From Coenobita brevimanus (lineage: Eukaryota > Arthropoda > Malacostraca > Decapoda > Coenobitidae), in the NCBI GenBank assembly GCA_032717465.1, contig CM064632.1, positions 30,333,457-30,397,456 on the forward strand: 64,000 bases of DNA. The letters run 5' to 3'. The position numbers and the translations under genes are program-made. The notes beneath the pieces were generated by a model, which saw nothing but the letters and a program-made list of their open reading frames with translations, did no database searches and was not told the DNA's origin. This document shows, in pieces, positions 44,002 to 53,150 of the stretch. How positions within the stretch are numbered: position 1 is the stretch's first letter; the number at the start of each line of letters is the position of its first letter.

Positions 44002-44016
44002 ATTATCTGGCCCGTC

Positions 44017-44645
44017 CTGTTATACCCTACCACGAATCTACAGTATACTCTCAATGTATTTCACAGTGTATTTCATTTTCTTCTCCTTTCTCTCTTTCCT
44101 ACCTTCAGTTCCACTTTCCTCTATGTTCTCTAACAAGAATATCTACTCACTGATACCGTAGAGTACCAAGACATCACCAGTCTCATCGTCGTGGTAGGGT
44201 GCTCAGGCGGGCCTTCTAGCTAAGATCTTCCCCAGGTTCTTCTCGACTCTTTGCCCTCTCTGCTTCTACTGACTTCCAACCTTCTGCTTCTCCCTCAGGA
44301 AAAGTACAGGGGCCGGAAGTAGGCGTGTACTCCTCATATCCTTCGTTCACTTCTCTCAGTGTTCTTAGTCGGGTCTGGTCCGCAACATTTTGAAATAATG
44401 TCCATTGTATAACGTTAATTCACACTAGACATGGTTACCTTTTAGTTCTGCGTCACTTTTCTCTTATCTCTGTCCCGTATATGTAGGATATTACTCTATT
44501 AGGCCGTATCTAGCTCTTCCATTTGGGGCACATAAATTCAATTAAGTTTAGACAGTACAGGGCTGGGAGAGTAACTGTGGGCCTCGACACTCCCTCCTAT
44601 TATCATTCACTTTTCATTTACTTTTCATTTTTCATTCTTCATTAT
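44017..44645. other. Non-coding stretch, nothing recognised
   Basis: GC-moderate sequence. CCTACCACGA occurs near 44026, and a near-identical CTACCACGACG reads on the other strand near 44190. No frame or repeat family is identified. Confidence 0.45.
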
Positions 44646-45035
44646 TCACTGATTCTCGGCTTCTTCCAGCTTTTCAAGGTGCCGCAGATAACGATATTTG
44701 TCGCGTAACGTTTTTCGATACCCTTTATCCCTTACTGAAGTCGGAACACCATGATAATCTTCATGGGATGGCTGTTGTGGATGACGTGGTTGTGGTATGG
44801 GTGGTTGTGGTCGGATGGTGGGTGAGTCAGCCGTAGCCGCCTGTGTTGTGTTCCCACCAAATGCCTGGTGTAAGTCGTCATCACAATCATCAGCGTCGTC
44901 AGCGTCGTCGTTGCCCTCTGTATTACTGTAGTTGTTGCCGCAGCTTGCTGTGTGGCGACAAATCCCGTTCGGGGTGGCCACAAACAAATCGCCTCCACGT
45001 CGCCCTGTCCCCCGCCATTTCACTGCCCCGCTCAC
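44646..45035 (-). other. Chimeric open frame: LINE 3' end fused to unknown sequence
   Basis: A 129-codon frame starts in the LINE (MSGAVKWRGTGRRGGDLFVA, antisense-phase translation of LINE 3' sequence). From about 44955 it runs into non-LINE sequence: an acidic stretch (EGNDDADDADDCDDD), a Pro/Gln/His-rich part, and a charged helix ending RYLRHLEKLEEAENQ. The usual LINE tail GAGGCGTCTGGCAATAGATA is absent here. I do not recognise the downstream part; it could be another element, a captured host exon or chance. Confidence 0.35.
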
Positions 45036-45120
45036 AACTCACATCCCCCTCTCTCATATACCTCTCCACCCCATCCCTCCATCTCATCCTCGGCCTCCCC
45101 CTCCCTCTTCCCCCCTCCAC

Positions 45121-46785
45121 CTAACTCACATACACTCTCTTCGTCAGTCTTTCACCCTCCATCCTTCCCACATGGCCAAACCACCTCAGTGTATTCCTCC
45201 TAACGCTTCCTATCACATCCACATCCACACCACAACGCTCCTTTATATCCTCATTTGTCAGCCTGTCTCTCCATGTGACTCCACAGGCTCTTCTTAAATA
45301 ACTCATTTCCACTGCTCTCACTCTTGACTTATGTCCTTCCAGCAACGTCCAAACTTCACTTCCATACGTTAGAGTTGGTATCACAATACTGTCATTTAGT
45401 AACTTTTTCACTTCCATGCTCACTTCCCTGTTTCTTATCACTGCTTTCAAGGAGCCAGCAACCTTTCTTCCCTGTTGTACCCTTTCAAGCACATCACCCT
45501 CCAAACCTCCATCCTTAATCATCACACTACCCAAGTACTTAAACGTACTCACATTTTCCAATTCCTCACTATCCAACCTCGCTGTACATTCACTGACTTC
45601 ACCTCTCTCACAGATCATCACTTTACTCTTCCCTACATTCACCTTTAGATTCCGTTTCTTACACACTCTCCCAAACTCATCCACCAAGCCTTGCAGCTCT
45701 CCTTCATCTTCACTCAACAACACAGTATCATCTGCAAACAACAGTACAGGGAGTTTCCAAACACTACCCTCTCTCACCAGGGCCACTCCAACATCCACTA
45801 CCCTACCTTGTACCTCTTTTATTACCCCATCCATGTACAGATTGAACAGCCATGGAGACATGACACATCCCTGTTTCAAGCCAACCTTCCAAGAGAAAAA
45901 TTCACTCAGTTCACCATCCACACACACTGCAGCCTTCGCACTATCATACATACTCTTCACAGCATTCAACAACTTCCCATCTACTCCATATATTCTTAAT
46001 ACTTTCCACAATCCTTGTCTATCCACCCTGTCATATGCTTTCTCCAAATCCATGAAAGCCACATACAACTTCTTTCCCTTCTCTAGAAATTTTTCCACTA
46101 AAGATCTAAGAATGAATATCTGATCTACACAACCTCTTCCCTTCCTAAAGCCTCCCTGTTCTTCTCCAACTAATTCCTCTGTTCTTTCTCTAACTCTGTC
46201 AATAAGTTTCCTACCATACACTTTTCCTATTGTACTAAGAAGACAAATGCCCCTATGATTGCCACACATTTCTTTTCCTCCTTTTCCTTTGTACAAGGGA
46301 ATAATTATACCTGACTTCCAATCCTCCGGGACTCTACCTTCCTCCCAGGCCAAACTGCACATTTTCCACATCCACTCTACTACTATCTCTCCCCAATGCT
46401 TCAGCATTTCACCCCACAGTCCATCAATTCCTGGGGCTTTCCCCAGTTTAACTTTCTTCATTGCTTCCACAACTTCTATCCTACTGATTTCTTCCTGTCT
46501 TCTCACCTCCCTCCTTCTCCCAGCCATTCCCCAAACACTTATACTTGCATTACTTCCATCCTCTGTGTTCAACATTTCCTTAAAGTGTTCTCTCCATCCG
46601 TTCACTTTTTCTCCCTTTTCCACTGCATTTTTATCTTTCACTCCCCTGCTAACTTCACTTCCACCCAGTCTTACTCTTTTCACCTCTTTCCAGAACATTT
46701 TCTTACAATCCCTCCACTTTACACTCAAGTTCCTTCCAAATTCCTCATCCGCTCTCTTCTTACTCTCTCTTACTAATCTTTTCAC
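45121..46785 (-). CDS. LINE reverse transcriptase with C-terminal domain (subfamily A)
   Basis: This 554-codon frame is the longest LINE frame in the window. It reads linker (KRLVRESKKRADEEFG), fingers (LGKAPGIDGLWGEMLKHWGE), PEDWKSGIIIPLYKGKGGKE, EEQGGFRKGRGCVDQIF, motif A (FMDLEKAYDRVDRQGLW), motif B (GLKQGCVMSPWLFNLYMDG), motif C (FADDTVLLSEDE), thumb, GSEVWTLLEGH, GVTWRDRLTNEDIKERCGVD and FGHVGRMEGERLTKRVYVS. It then stops at 45121, where sister copies continue EVEGGRGRGRPR; that tail is open in another phase (44923-45120). RT function would need the missing endonuclease frame. Confidence 0.9.
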   Translation of the reverse strand: MKRLVRESKKRADEEFGRNLSVKWRDCKKMFWKEVKRVRLGGSEVSRGVKDKNAVEKGEKVNGWREHFKEMLNTEDGSNASISVWGMAGRRREVRRQEEISRIEVVEAMKKVKLGKAPGIDGLWGEMLKHWGEIVVEWMWKMCSLAWEEGRVPEDWKSGIIIPLYKGKGGKEMCGNHRGICLLSTIGKVYGRKLIDRVRERTEELVGEEQGGFRKGRGCVDQIFILRSLVEKFLEKGKKLYVAFMDLEKAYDRVDRQGLWKVLRIYGVDGKLLNAVKSMYDSAKAAVCVDGELSEFFSWKVGLKQGCVMSPWLFNLYMDGVIKEVQGRVVDVGVALVREGSVWKLPVLLFADDTVLLSEDEGELQGLVDEFGRVCKKRNLKVNVGKSKVMICERGEVSECTARLDSEELENVSTFKYLGSVMIKDGGLEGDVLERVQQGRKVAGSLKAVIRNREVSMEVKKLLNDSIVIPTLTYGSEVWTLLEGHKSRVRAVEMSYLRRACGVTWRDRLTNEDIKERCGVDVDVIGSVRRNTLRWFGHVGRMEGERLTKRVYVS

Positions 46786-46846
46786 CTCTTTCTTTCTACA
46801 TATAACTCTCTCTTCCGCCTCTCAACTTCTTCCACGCCCCCATTTC

Positions 46847-47551
46847 TCATCCATTATGGTATGCTTTCTTCTTTTGTGCCACAGCCTGTCTCACCTCCTC
46901 ATTCCACCATGTTGTTCCTTGCACACCCCTATGCCTTCTCTTCATCCCACACACCACATCACATGCTGCACATATTTCTTCTGTGAATATCCTGCACAAA
47001 CCTTCCACGTCCCCCATCTGCTCCAATTCATATTTGCCCAATCGTTCCTCCACTTCTCTCTTAAACTCTGCCTTTTTCTCATCCTCTTGTAACCTTTCCA
47101 CTCTCCTTACAAATATTCCTTCTTCCTGTCCCTCCCTTCTTCTATTTCTCCATCTTAATTGGATCTTGATTCTGGCCACCACCAAGCAGCGGTCAGAAAG
47201 GCCAGTCCCCCAAACTCTATAAGCTCTTGCATCCATTACACATTTTCGCATCCTTTCATCCACACACACATAATCAATCATTGCCTTCCTTTCATTCAGT
47301 TCACCACCCACCCTTCTCATCACTCGCCATGTATACCCGTGGATCATTTTATGCCTGAAGAGGGTATTGGCTATCACCAACCCCCTCTCAGCACAAATGT
47401 CCACTAACGCACTCCCATTCTCATCTATCTCAGCAGGCACACCCCACTCACCAACTATTCCATCCACCTTCACATTCCCTTCTTTACCATTCATATCACC
47501 GATCAAAAACTCTCTCATTCCTTCCAAACTTTTCCATGCACATTTCCACAT
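46847..47551 (-). pseudogene. LINE endonuclease, C-terminal half (subfamily A)
   Basis: The frame has REFLIGDMNGKEGNVKVDG (GDxN), RRVGGELNERKAMIDYVCVD and TGLSDRCLVVARI, where the SDH histidine is replaced (SDR), so the catalytic histidine is lost. The linker follows with CGMKRRHRGVQGTTWWNEEV. It is out of frame with both the upstream endonuclease pieces and the RT. Confidence 0.83.
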
Positions 47552-48064
47552 TTGTCCAGACCTCTTCTCTCACTCTGCTTGCACGATCTTGCGTTGGCAC
47601 ATACACACACACAATTGCCCACATTTGTATTCCAACTTTCAATCTTACCCACACAATCCTTGACCCAACTGATCCATACTCTCTTATGCTCTTCTTCCAT
47701 CTTTTACTCACAACTATACATACTCCTTATTTTGCCCTCTCATTCTCACCTACTCCTGCACATATAGGCCTACCCCATCCATACTCCCATTCTCTCACAC
47801 TCTCACCTCTCCATTTAGTTTCAGTTATTCCGCATACATCAATTTTCGCACCCTCAAGCACCTGGACAATCTCTCTCTCTCTTTCACCTCATCATTCGCT
47901 CCCCTTACATTCCATGTTCCAGTTACCATGTCCTTTGTCCGGTCCTTGGTCGTCATATTTTGGCCAGTCCTCTTCCGAGGCTTATTGTTTGACTTTTTAG
48001 TTAGTTGTTTCCCGGGGAGGGGCACTAACCCTCCGCCAACCCTTTTAGTCGCCTTGTACGACAA
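47496..48064 (-). pseudogene. LINE endonuclease N-terminal pieces (subfamily A)
   Basis: Two frame pieces cover the N-terminal half. 47825-48064 holds the start region and the VTGTWNVRGANDEVKERERL block, where TWNVRG is the first conserved endonuclease motif. 47496-47711 holds GSRIVWVRLKVGIQMWAIVC followed by VYVPTQDRA, the family's VxVYxPT motif. A frame change near 47720-47820 and another near 47510 break the domain. Confidence 0.8.
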
Positions 48065-48143
48065 GCAGGATACTGGGGAGTATTCTTGAAAACCCCCCTA
48101 CCCCCAGGGAAGTATAATACGGGGATTTGCTTTAATGTTAAAG

Positions 48144-48683
48144 GCTGTTGTTGTACAGGGTGTTTGGGCTATGGTATGGGCTATTGTTGTGCAGGGTGTT
48201 TGGGCTATGGTATGGGCTATGGTTGTACGGGGTGTTTGGGCTATGGTATGGGCTATTGTTGTGCAGGGTATCTGGGCTATTGTTGTGCAGGGTGTTTGGG
48301 CTATGGTATGAGCTGTTGTTGTACAGGGTGTTTGGGCTATTGTATGGGCTGTTGTTGTGCAGGGTGTTTGGGCTATGGTATGGGCTATTGTTGTACAGGG
48401 TGTTTGGGCTATGGTATGGGCTATTGTTGTACAGGGTGTTTGGGCTATGGTATGGGCTATTGTTGTACAGGGTGTTTGGGCTATGGTATGGGCTATTGTT
48501 GTACAGGGTGTTTGGGCTATGGTATGGGCTATTGTTGTATAGGGTGTTTGGGCTATGGTATGAGCTGTTGTTGTGCAGGGTGTTTGGGCTATGGTATGGG
48601 CTATTGTTTTCAGGATGTTTGGGCTATGGTATGGGCTATTGTTTTCAGGATGTTTGGGCTATGGTATGGGCTGTTGTTGTGCA
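48144..48683. repeat. 36-bp minisatellite, about 15 units
   Basis: Units contain GTTGTACAGGGTGTTTGGGC and TATGGTATGGGCTATT. Most are 36 bp with few substitutions and one shorter unit near 48270. The array begins about 30 bp beyond the 5' end of the full-length LINE. All + frames stay open (for example a 12-residue GYGMGYCCTGCL period) simply because 36 is divisible by three. Confidence 0.93.
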
Positions 48684-48987
48684 CAGTACTGAATGTGAAC
48701 CCAGTGGACTGTAGGCCAAAGCTGTCCCTGTTTTACTGTTTACCATCCTCTTGTCGATGGGTAGGGACGGGATTGAGCTGCATTTGTATAAACGAGCAGT
48801 ACCACCGCCTCGTCACATAGGAGCCACCACCTGAAGGCATCCCCGACTAGCAACACAGCACATAACCAAACCGCAAAATATCATGGAGAATTACCATATT
48901 TCACGTTCTTTACCCCTTACTCTTGATGAAGAATATCCAGCTGTATGTGATTATGAAAAAATAAAGTCGTCTACCTTGACTTAGCAG
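48684..48987. other. Non-coding stretch, nothing recognised
   Basis: Mixed sequence between minisatellite and SINE-like repeat. No gene is seen. Confidence 0.5.
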
Positions 48988-49206
48988 ACACTTTCGTCCT
49001 GTTGCAGCCTCTCCCCTTGGGTCAGTGCCACAATGGGACAATACTGCGGCGGCTATACTCTTCCATTCCACCCATAGCACTTCATCGTGATTAGCATTAT
49101 GTTCTAGGGCTAATCTCATGTCAAAGAGTGATCATCGCTTGCTACAACTCGGGATCAAAGACTGAGAAGATATTAGCCCAAGTTAAAGAGCAACTGAGTA
49201 TAACAG
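48988..49206 (+). mobile_element. SINE-like dispersed repeat, copy 3 of 5
   Basis: Ordered blocks TTTCGTCCTGTTGCAGCC, GACAATACTGCGG, ATAGCACTTCATCGTGATTA and TATGTTCTAGGGCTAATCTC match the family. The A box is degenerate (GGTCAGTGCC). Confidence 0.55.
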
Positions 49207-49329
49207 GAAAACAACACAATCAATTAAAGAAAATGAGAAAAGAAAGAAGACAGCAGAAGAAAAAAAAAAGAAGGAAAGAAAAAGCAAAGGGCATTGGTGG
49301 ATCACTGACTCCCTCACATAGTCACACTT

Positions 49330-49515
49330 TTTTAGTCACGCATTACATCATACCACACCACACCAAACCATACCACAGCTCATCACACCACAGGGCATCA
49401 CACCACACCACACCACACCACACCACATGGCATCACATCACACAACACCAAACGGCATCACATGACATCACACCTGTCAGGAATAATGAGTATGATGACG
49501 CCAAAGGAATGAAAC

Positions 49516-49564
<49 letters not shown>
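49330..49564. repeat. CCACA-type satellite patch followed by (CA)n
   Basis: ACCACACCACACC-type units at 49345-49475 resemble the 19028-19835 satellite. (CA)n fills 49517-49564. Confidence 0.85.
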
Positions 49565-49566
<2 letters not shown>

Positions 49567-49648
49567 GCCTAATGGCGTGGTTGGTGAGGTGAAAGGTTGG
49601 GAATTGTATCGTCTCAGGAACGAATCTCAGACTTTCATCATCCATTCA

Positions 49649-49745
49649 TTGCCAGACGCCATGTATCCCAAACGGGGTGGTCAAGGGCTTAGAGTTAATT
49701 GTTTTACAGGGAGGGGCACTAATCCTCCACCAACCCCACCTGACA
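49649..49745 (-). mobile_element. Fused 5'/3' mini-copy of the RTE-like LINE
   Basis: On the minus strand, leader-type sequence (GGATTAGTGCCCCTCC, as at 48015-48040) is followed after about 50 bp by CACCCCGTTTGGGAT and GGCGTCTGGCAATG, the subfamily A 3' end. All coding sequence is missing. This could be an internal deletion or a LINE-parasitising short element built from the two ends. Confidence 0.6.
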
Positions 49746-49789
49746 CGTAGATTTACATTCATTTTTTTTTTCCTCACCTCAACATTGGA

Positions 49790-49925
49790 TGGAAAGAAGA
49801 GGCGGGATGATGATGATATTGATGTCGCTTACGATACTGATGTTGAAATTGATGATGATGATGATAAAAATGTTGCATACGATACTGATGATGAAACTAA
49901 TGATGATGTATCCGTAACAAAGTAA
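49790..49925. repeat. GATGAT-rich tandem patch
   Basis: GATACTGATGTTGAAATTGA and GATACTGATGATGAAACTAA are two diverged copies of a 42-bp or so unit within (GAT)n-rich sequence. The Asp-rich frame here is short and probably not a gene. Confidence 0.55.
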
Positions 49926-49980
49926 GAGCCACAGGAGACAGCCTTTGGAACTATTGAATTAACTCTTTTTTTAATTATCA

Positions 49981-50172
49981 ATTTGTCCCAGATTATTCAT
50001 TTGCAGCTCATTTCACACAACTCAGCGGAAGAAAACGACAATACTACGACTATGCAGCACACATTCTCTCTATAGCACTCTTTGTGACCAGCACCATATC
50101 CTAGCGTTGATCTCTTGTTAGAGCTGGAAATGAAGAGATGGCAATTGTAAGCCAAGTTAGAGTAAAAAGGGT
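49981..50172 (+). mobile_element. SINE-like dispersed repeat, copy 4 of 5
   Basis: Blocks TTTGCAGCTCATTTCACACA, AACGACAATACTACGACT, ATAGCACTCTTTGTGACCAG and GAGATGGCAATTGTAAGCC match the family. The A-box region reads AACTCAGCGG. Confidence 0.6.
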
Positions 50173-50264
50173 ATAAGAGGAAATATCTCAGCTAGTTAAA
50201 ATCGTCGTTTGTTGTCAGCTTAAATAAAACGATCAAAATGTACTACCAGCAACCAGTGCGCTTA

Positions 50265-50705
50265 GGAGGCTGTCTGGCACTTCTTCCTTTCTAGTTTGTT
50301 TATCTATCTGCAACGCTTATATATTAATTTTTGTTACGAATGCAATAAATGTTGACGTGAAATGGAGCTTCCTTGGTAGTTTATATATGTATCTCCTACG
50401 CTAACATATTCCTTTATGGGAAGGAAGTGCAAGGAAGCACAGGTGCAATGGAGGTGAGCTTTATTGCCTCTGAAGAAGCCACAGGCGAAACTAGTCAGAA
50501 ATAAAGCTCACCTCTTTTTCGCCGGAGTTTCTTTTCACCTCCTTCCCACACTTGTCATAATGCCTTTATATTTCTTTATGTCACGTATGCAAGAAATGTT
50601 GATATGAAATGGATATAGGTACCATGCAGGAGTACATTAAGCTGTAATATGGAAAATAAATCGCTAAGGAAGAGATGCCACAATGCTTCATACCCAGCCA
50701 GAACA
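50265..50705. repeat. Foldback MITE-like repeat, copy 4, interrupted
   Basis: The left arm (GGCACTTCTTCCTTTCTAG) and right arm (AATCGCTAAGGAAGAGATGC) are 340 bp apart rather than about 100. The extra sequence is bracketed by an imperfect direct repeat (GCAATAAATGTTGACGTGAA near 50350, GCAAGAAATGTTGATATGAA near 50589), as if an insertion duplicated its target. Confidence 0.5.
50451..50514 (+). ncRNA. Hammerhead-ribozyme-like motif (type I layout)
   Basis: GAGGTGAGCTTTATT (50451-50465) pairs perfectly with AATAAAGCTCACCTC (50500-50514) as stem I. Between them lie a CTGAAGAA core, a GCC-ACA-GGC stem II, GAAAC, a two-base loop and GTC, where C50496 would be the cleavage site; stem III is only two base pairs. 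This is the order of minimal type I hammerheads reported from Penelope-like elements. One deviation: the 5' core has an extra A compared with CUGANGA, so activity is uncertain. No Penelope coding sequence is nearby. Confidence 0.5.
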
Positions 50706-51717
50706 CAACCCCAGCCAGTCCACACTGAACTCCCACTCTTTCATAAATACGGACCTGGATTGTACATTCGGGGGTGTTACAAGTGTACTAACCCAACAGA
50801 ATATGACCCTAACCAAAACACACTAAACTCTCACCTTTGCTGAAACAGGGGTCTGATATGTAGAAATCATATGTTAAAAGCCCCCTAACTCAACCGGAAT
50901 ACAAATCTTATCAATCCTGTTCGAATCTGTTTGATTTTGCTCTTGTAACTTTAAATTAGTGTTAGCTACGAATTAATTGCCTATTTCATTCCCTCTTTTT
51001 GTCACTGCTATTTGTTTTAGACTCTGTTCCTGTTTTCCCCCTTTTGAGCTTACAACATGGTGTGGTTAGCCGCTCCCTTTGACTAAAATTTCCATTGCGC
51101 ACTTTACCTTGATCTTCACGCAGATAGATAGACCTTTTGCCCCACCTCGTCGCAACAATATATCAAGGAGAGTGGTAGCACTCCGTAAGTACGAATGTCA
51201 CAGGTTCAAAATGGCGTCTTGTTCTATAGGGAATAGGAGCCTTTGCGCGAAAACGGTCGCAAAGCCCAGTTCTAAGCTTATGAACTAGACCTTCGCTATC
51301 AGGTGCAAAACTACTTGTAAAGTCTTGCTAACCTTTGTAGGAGTCGCAAAATTGAACCGCAAAAATATAGATTTTGTTCTTTCGTTCTTTCTTTCTTCAT
51401 CAGTCATAACTACAAAACAAGAAAGGCGTACGCGAGCATATTATACATCAAAACGCTTCTTGTCAAGTGTAGATATTTCTTTTTATGTTTAGAGAAGCAT
51501 TCCGGCTACGGTTCGCGAGTTACAGCCTGAAAACCACACCTCAGTCACTCGTAAGTACGCCATTTTGAGCAATATTGGTTAGCTACAGCTCGTCTGCAGT
51601 TAAAGAACGTACCGAAACACTTTTTTTTCACCCTCGTTTTAGTCTTTCAGCATGCTATGCATGTAGCAATCCAATTCTAACACATGCTTTATGCTAATTT
51701 CCATCCATCCATTCATC
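50706..51717. other. Non-coding stretch, nothing recognised
   Basis: About 1 kb of mixed sequence. Short frames (up to 69 codons) show no domain, and I find no RNA gene or repeat family. Confidence 0.5.
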
Positions 51718-51985
51718 ATCCAATCCTACATTGCCCCATGAGGAGCGTAGAAGCCCGGGGATAGGCAGTTGGTCCCGACATTTAAGATGCGAGTAACGAG
51801 CCTCACTCATCCCTGAGTGGCATTACATGACCATGTAATGCCACTCATAAACCTTCACCGGCTCAATCCGATTGGAGCGCAATACTTACCCAATAAACCA
51901 CCAGGCGCCAAAATTTGGTTATATGGTTACCACCCAGCGTAGTAAATGGTTTCCTGGTGTATAGGAAACCATTTGGCTTGTCACT
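51718..51985 (+). repeat. Dispersed repeat with two perfect hairpins
   Basis: It shares blocks with 3700-3812. A 15-bp perfect inverted repeat with a 2-base loop lies at 51815-51846 (arm GAGTGGCATTACATG). A 12-bp one with a 7-base loop lies at 51944-51974 (arm AAATGGTTTCCT). No coding sequence is seen. Confidence 0.6.
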
Positions 51986-51999
51986 CAGTGTAGATTAAC

Positions 52000-52140
52000 C
52001 CACAGGCAGAAGGAAGAGGAAAGAATGAAGGAAAGAAAGACAGAAGAGAGAATGTAAAGTCGCCCTTAGGCAGAAGGACAAGGAAAGAATGAAGGAAAGA
52101 GACAGAAGAGGATTGCAGGAAAGAAGGATGGAGGAGAGGA
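52000..52140. repeat. Two tandem copies of a purine-rich unit of about 66 bp
   Basis: GGAAAGAATGAAGGAAAG occurs near 52018 and 52083 with similar flanks. Confidence 0.6.
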
Positions 52141-52249
52141 AAGGGCAGACACCCGACAGCAGCACTACATCGAGTGAGTGGATGGTGAGCGTCCCCACCT
52201 ACCACATACAGTATACTGCCACAAAAAAATCATAAACTAGAAAAAAAAA

Positions 52250-52530
52250 AAATCTAAAATTGTTGTTAAGAAGTAGGAATGGCAGAAGTGCAGAGATAAG
52301 AGATGAAAAAAAGCACAGAAACAAGACAGCATGCAGGATGAGTGGAGATTTGGAGACCCATACCCATTAGTACATTCCACACTACAGCCACAGACTTGTA
52401 GCTGGTGGAATGCAGTAATGGGTATAGGACTCCAAATCTCCTCCCATCCTGAAAGCTCTCTTGTTTCTGTGCTTTTTTCATCTCTTATCTGTGCACTTTT
52501 GCCGTTCCTACTTCGTAACAATCCTTCTAG
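52250..52530. repeat. Long hairpin, arms of about 125 bp
   Basis: The sequence from 52250 to 52380 is largely complementary to 52405-52530 around a 24-base loop. For example, GGAGATTTGGAG on the left pairs with CTCCAAATCTCC on the right, and AAGAAGTAGGAATGGCAGAA with TTTTGCCGTTCCTACTTCGT. Part of the arm recurs at 53215-53292. Confidence 0.8.
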
Positions 52531-52614
52531 AAGAAAATTTTTGTTTTATAAATATGTAATCCTTTGCGACAAGTGGAAATGTTGGGTGGGAGAGACACAG
52601 ACACAGGTCTGAGT

Positions 52615-53150
52615 TTGAATTTTTTCTATCCTGTAACGTTTTTCTCTGTTCTGTAACGTTTTTTTATTCTGTAACGTTTTTTTATATTCTGTAACGTTAT
52701 TATATTCTGCAACTTTTTATATTCTGTGAAGCTCTTTATATTCTGTACCGTTTTTTATATTCTGTAACTTTTTTATGAGGGAGGGGGGGGTGAGTTGGGG
52801 GGAGGGGAGTCAAATGGTGGGTGACAGAGTGACTTGGAGGCGTTTTGTCTGCGGCCACCCTTTGCGGGATTAGGGCGTCGGGCTATAGATAGATAGATAG
52901 AACTTTTTTATATTCAGTAACTTTTTTTTATCTTGTTACGTCTTTATATTCTGTAACGTTTTCCATATTCTGTAATGTTTTTTATATTCTGTAATGTTTT
53001 TTATATTCTGTAACGATGTTATAATCTGTAACGTTTTTATATTCTGTAATGTTTTTATTTTCTGTAATGTTTTTATATTCTGTAATGTTTTTTTTTATAT
53101 TCTGTAACGTTTTTATATTCTGTATCGTTTTTTTATATTCTGTAACGTTT
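52615..53150. repeat. TTTTTATATTCTGTAACG minisatellite, interrupted by a LINE stub
   Basis: About 20 copies of a 16-20-bp unit with core TATATTCTGTAACGTTTT. The array is bracketed by inverted sequence (TTGGGTGGGAGAGA at 52583 versus TCTCTCCCAACCAA at 53169) continuous with the hairpin arms. The 123-residue-type Asn/Ile/Thr frame on the minus strand is an artefact. Confidence 0.85.
52777..52900 (+). mobile_element. RTE-like LINE subfamily B, 124-bp 3' stub with 11-bp target duplication
   Basis: Only the last 124 bp are present, ending TTAGGGCGTCGGGCTATAGA plus GATA units. AACTTTTTTAT occurs directly on both sides (52766-52776 and 52901-52911). It sits within the minisatellite, which continues on both sides, so the insertion is younger than the array. 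Confidence 0.9.

Larger units (their letters stand above)
41340..44016 (-). mobile_element. RTE-like LINE, subfamily B, 2.7 kb, 5'-truncated within endonuclease
   Basis: From a GATA-type tail and the B signature (GGCGTCGGGCTATAGA on the minus strand) the copy extends through RT and linker to the C-terminal half of the endonuclease. It breaks near 44016. There are two frame breaks (near 42550 and 43230-43255). Confidence 0.9.
44960..48112 (-). mobile_element. RTE-like LINE, subfamily A, nearly full length (3.15 kb)
   Basis: The 5' part (about 47950-48112) has a leader with GTCGTACAAGGCGACTAAAA. It is followed by endonuclease, linker, RT and C-terminal domain down to CACCCCGAACGGGAT, after which the expected last 20 bp and GATA tail are replaced by unrelated sequence. 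At least three frame changes make it inactive. Length and layout (endonuclease plus RT, very short 3' UTR) fit the RTE clade. Confidence 0.92.

Noticed and set aside
48086..48820. Cys/Gly/Tyr-rich repeat protein frame of 244 codons
   Set aside because: The 36-bp unit is divisible by three and lacks stops in all + frames, so the frame is expected without selection. No start context or flanking exon is seen.
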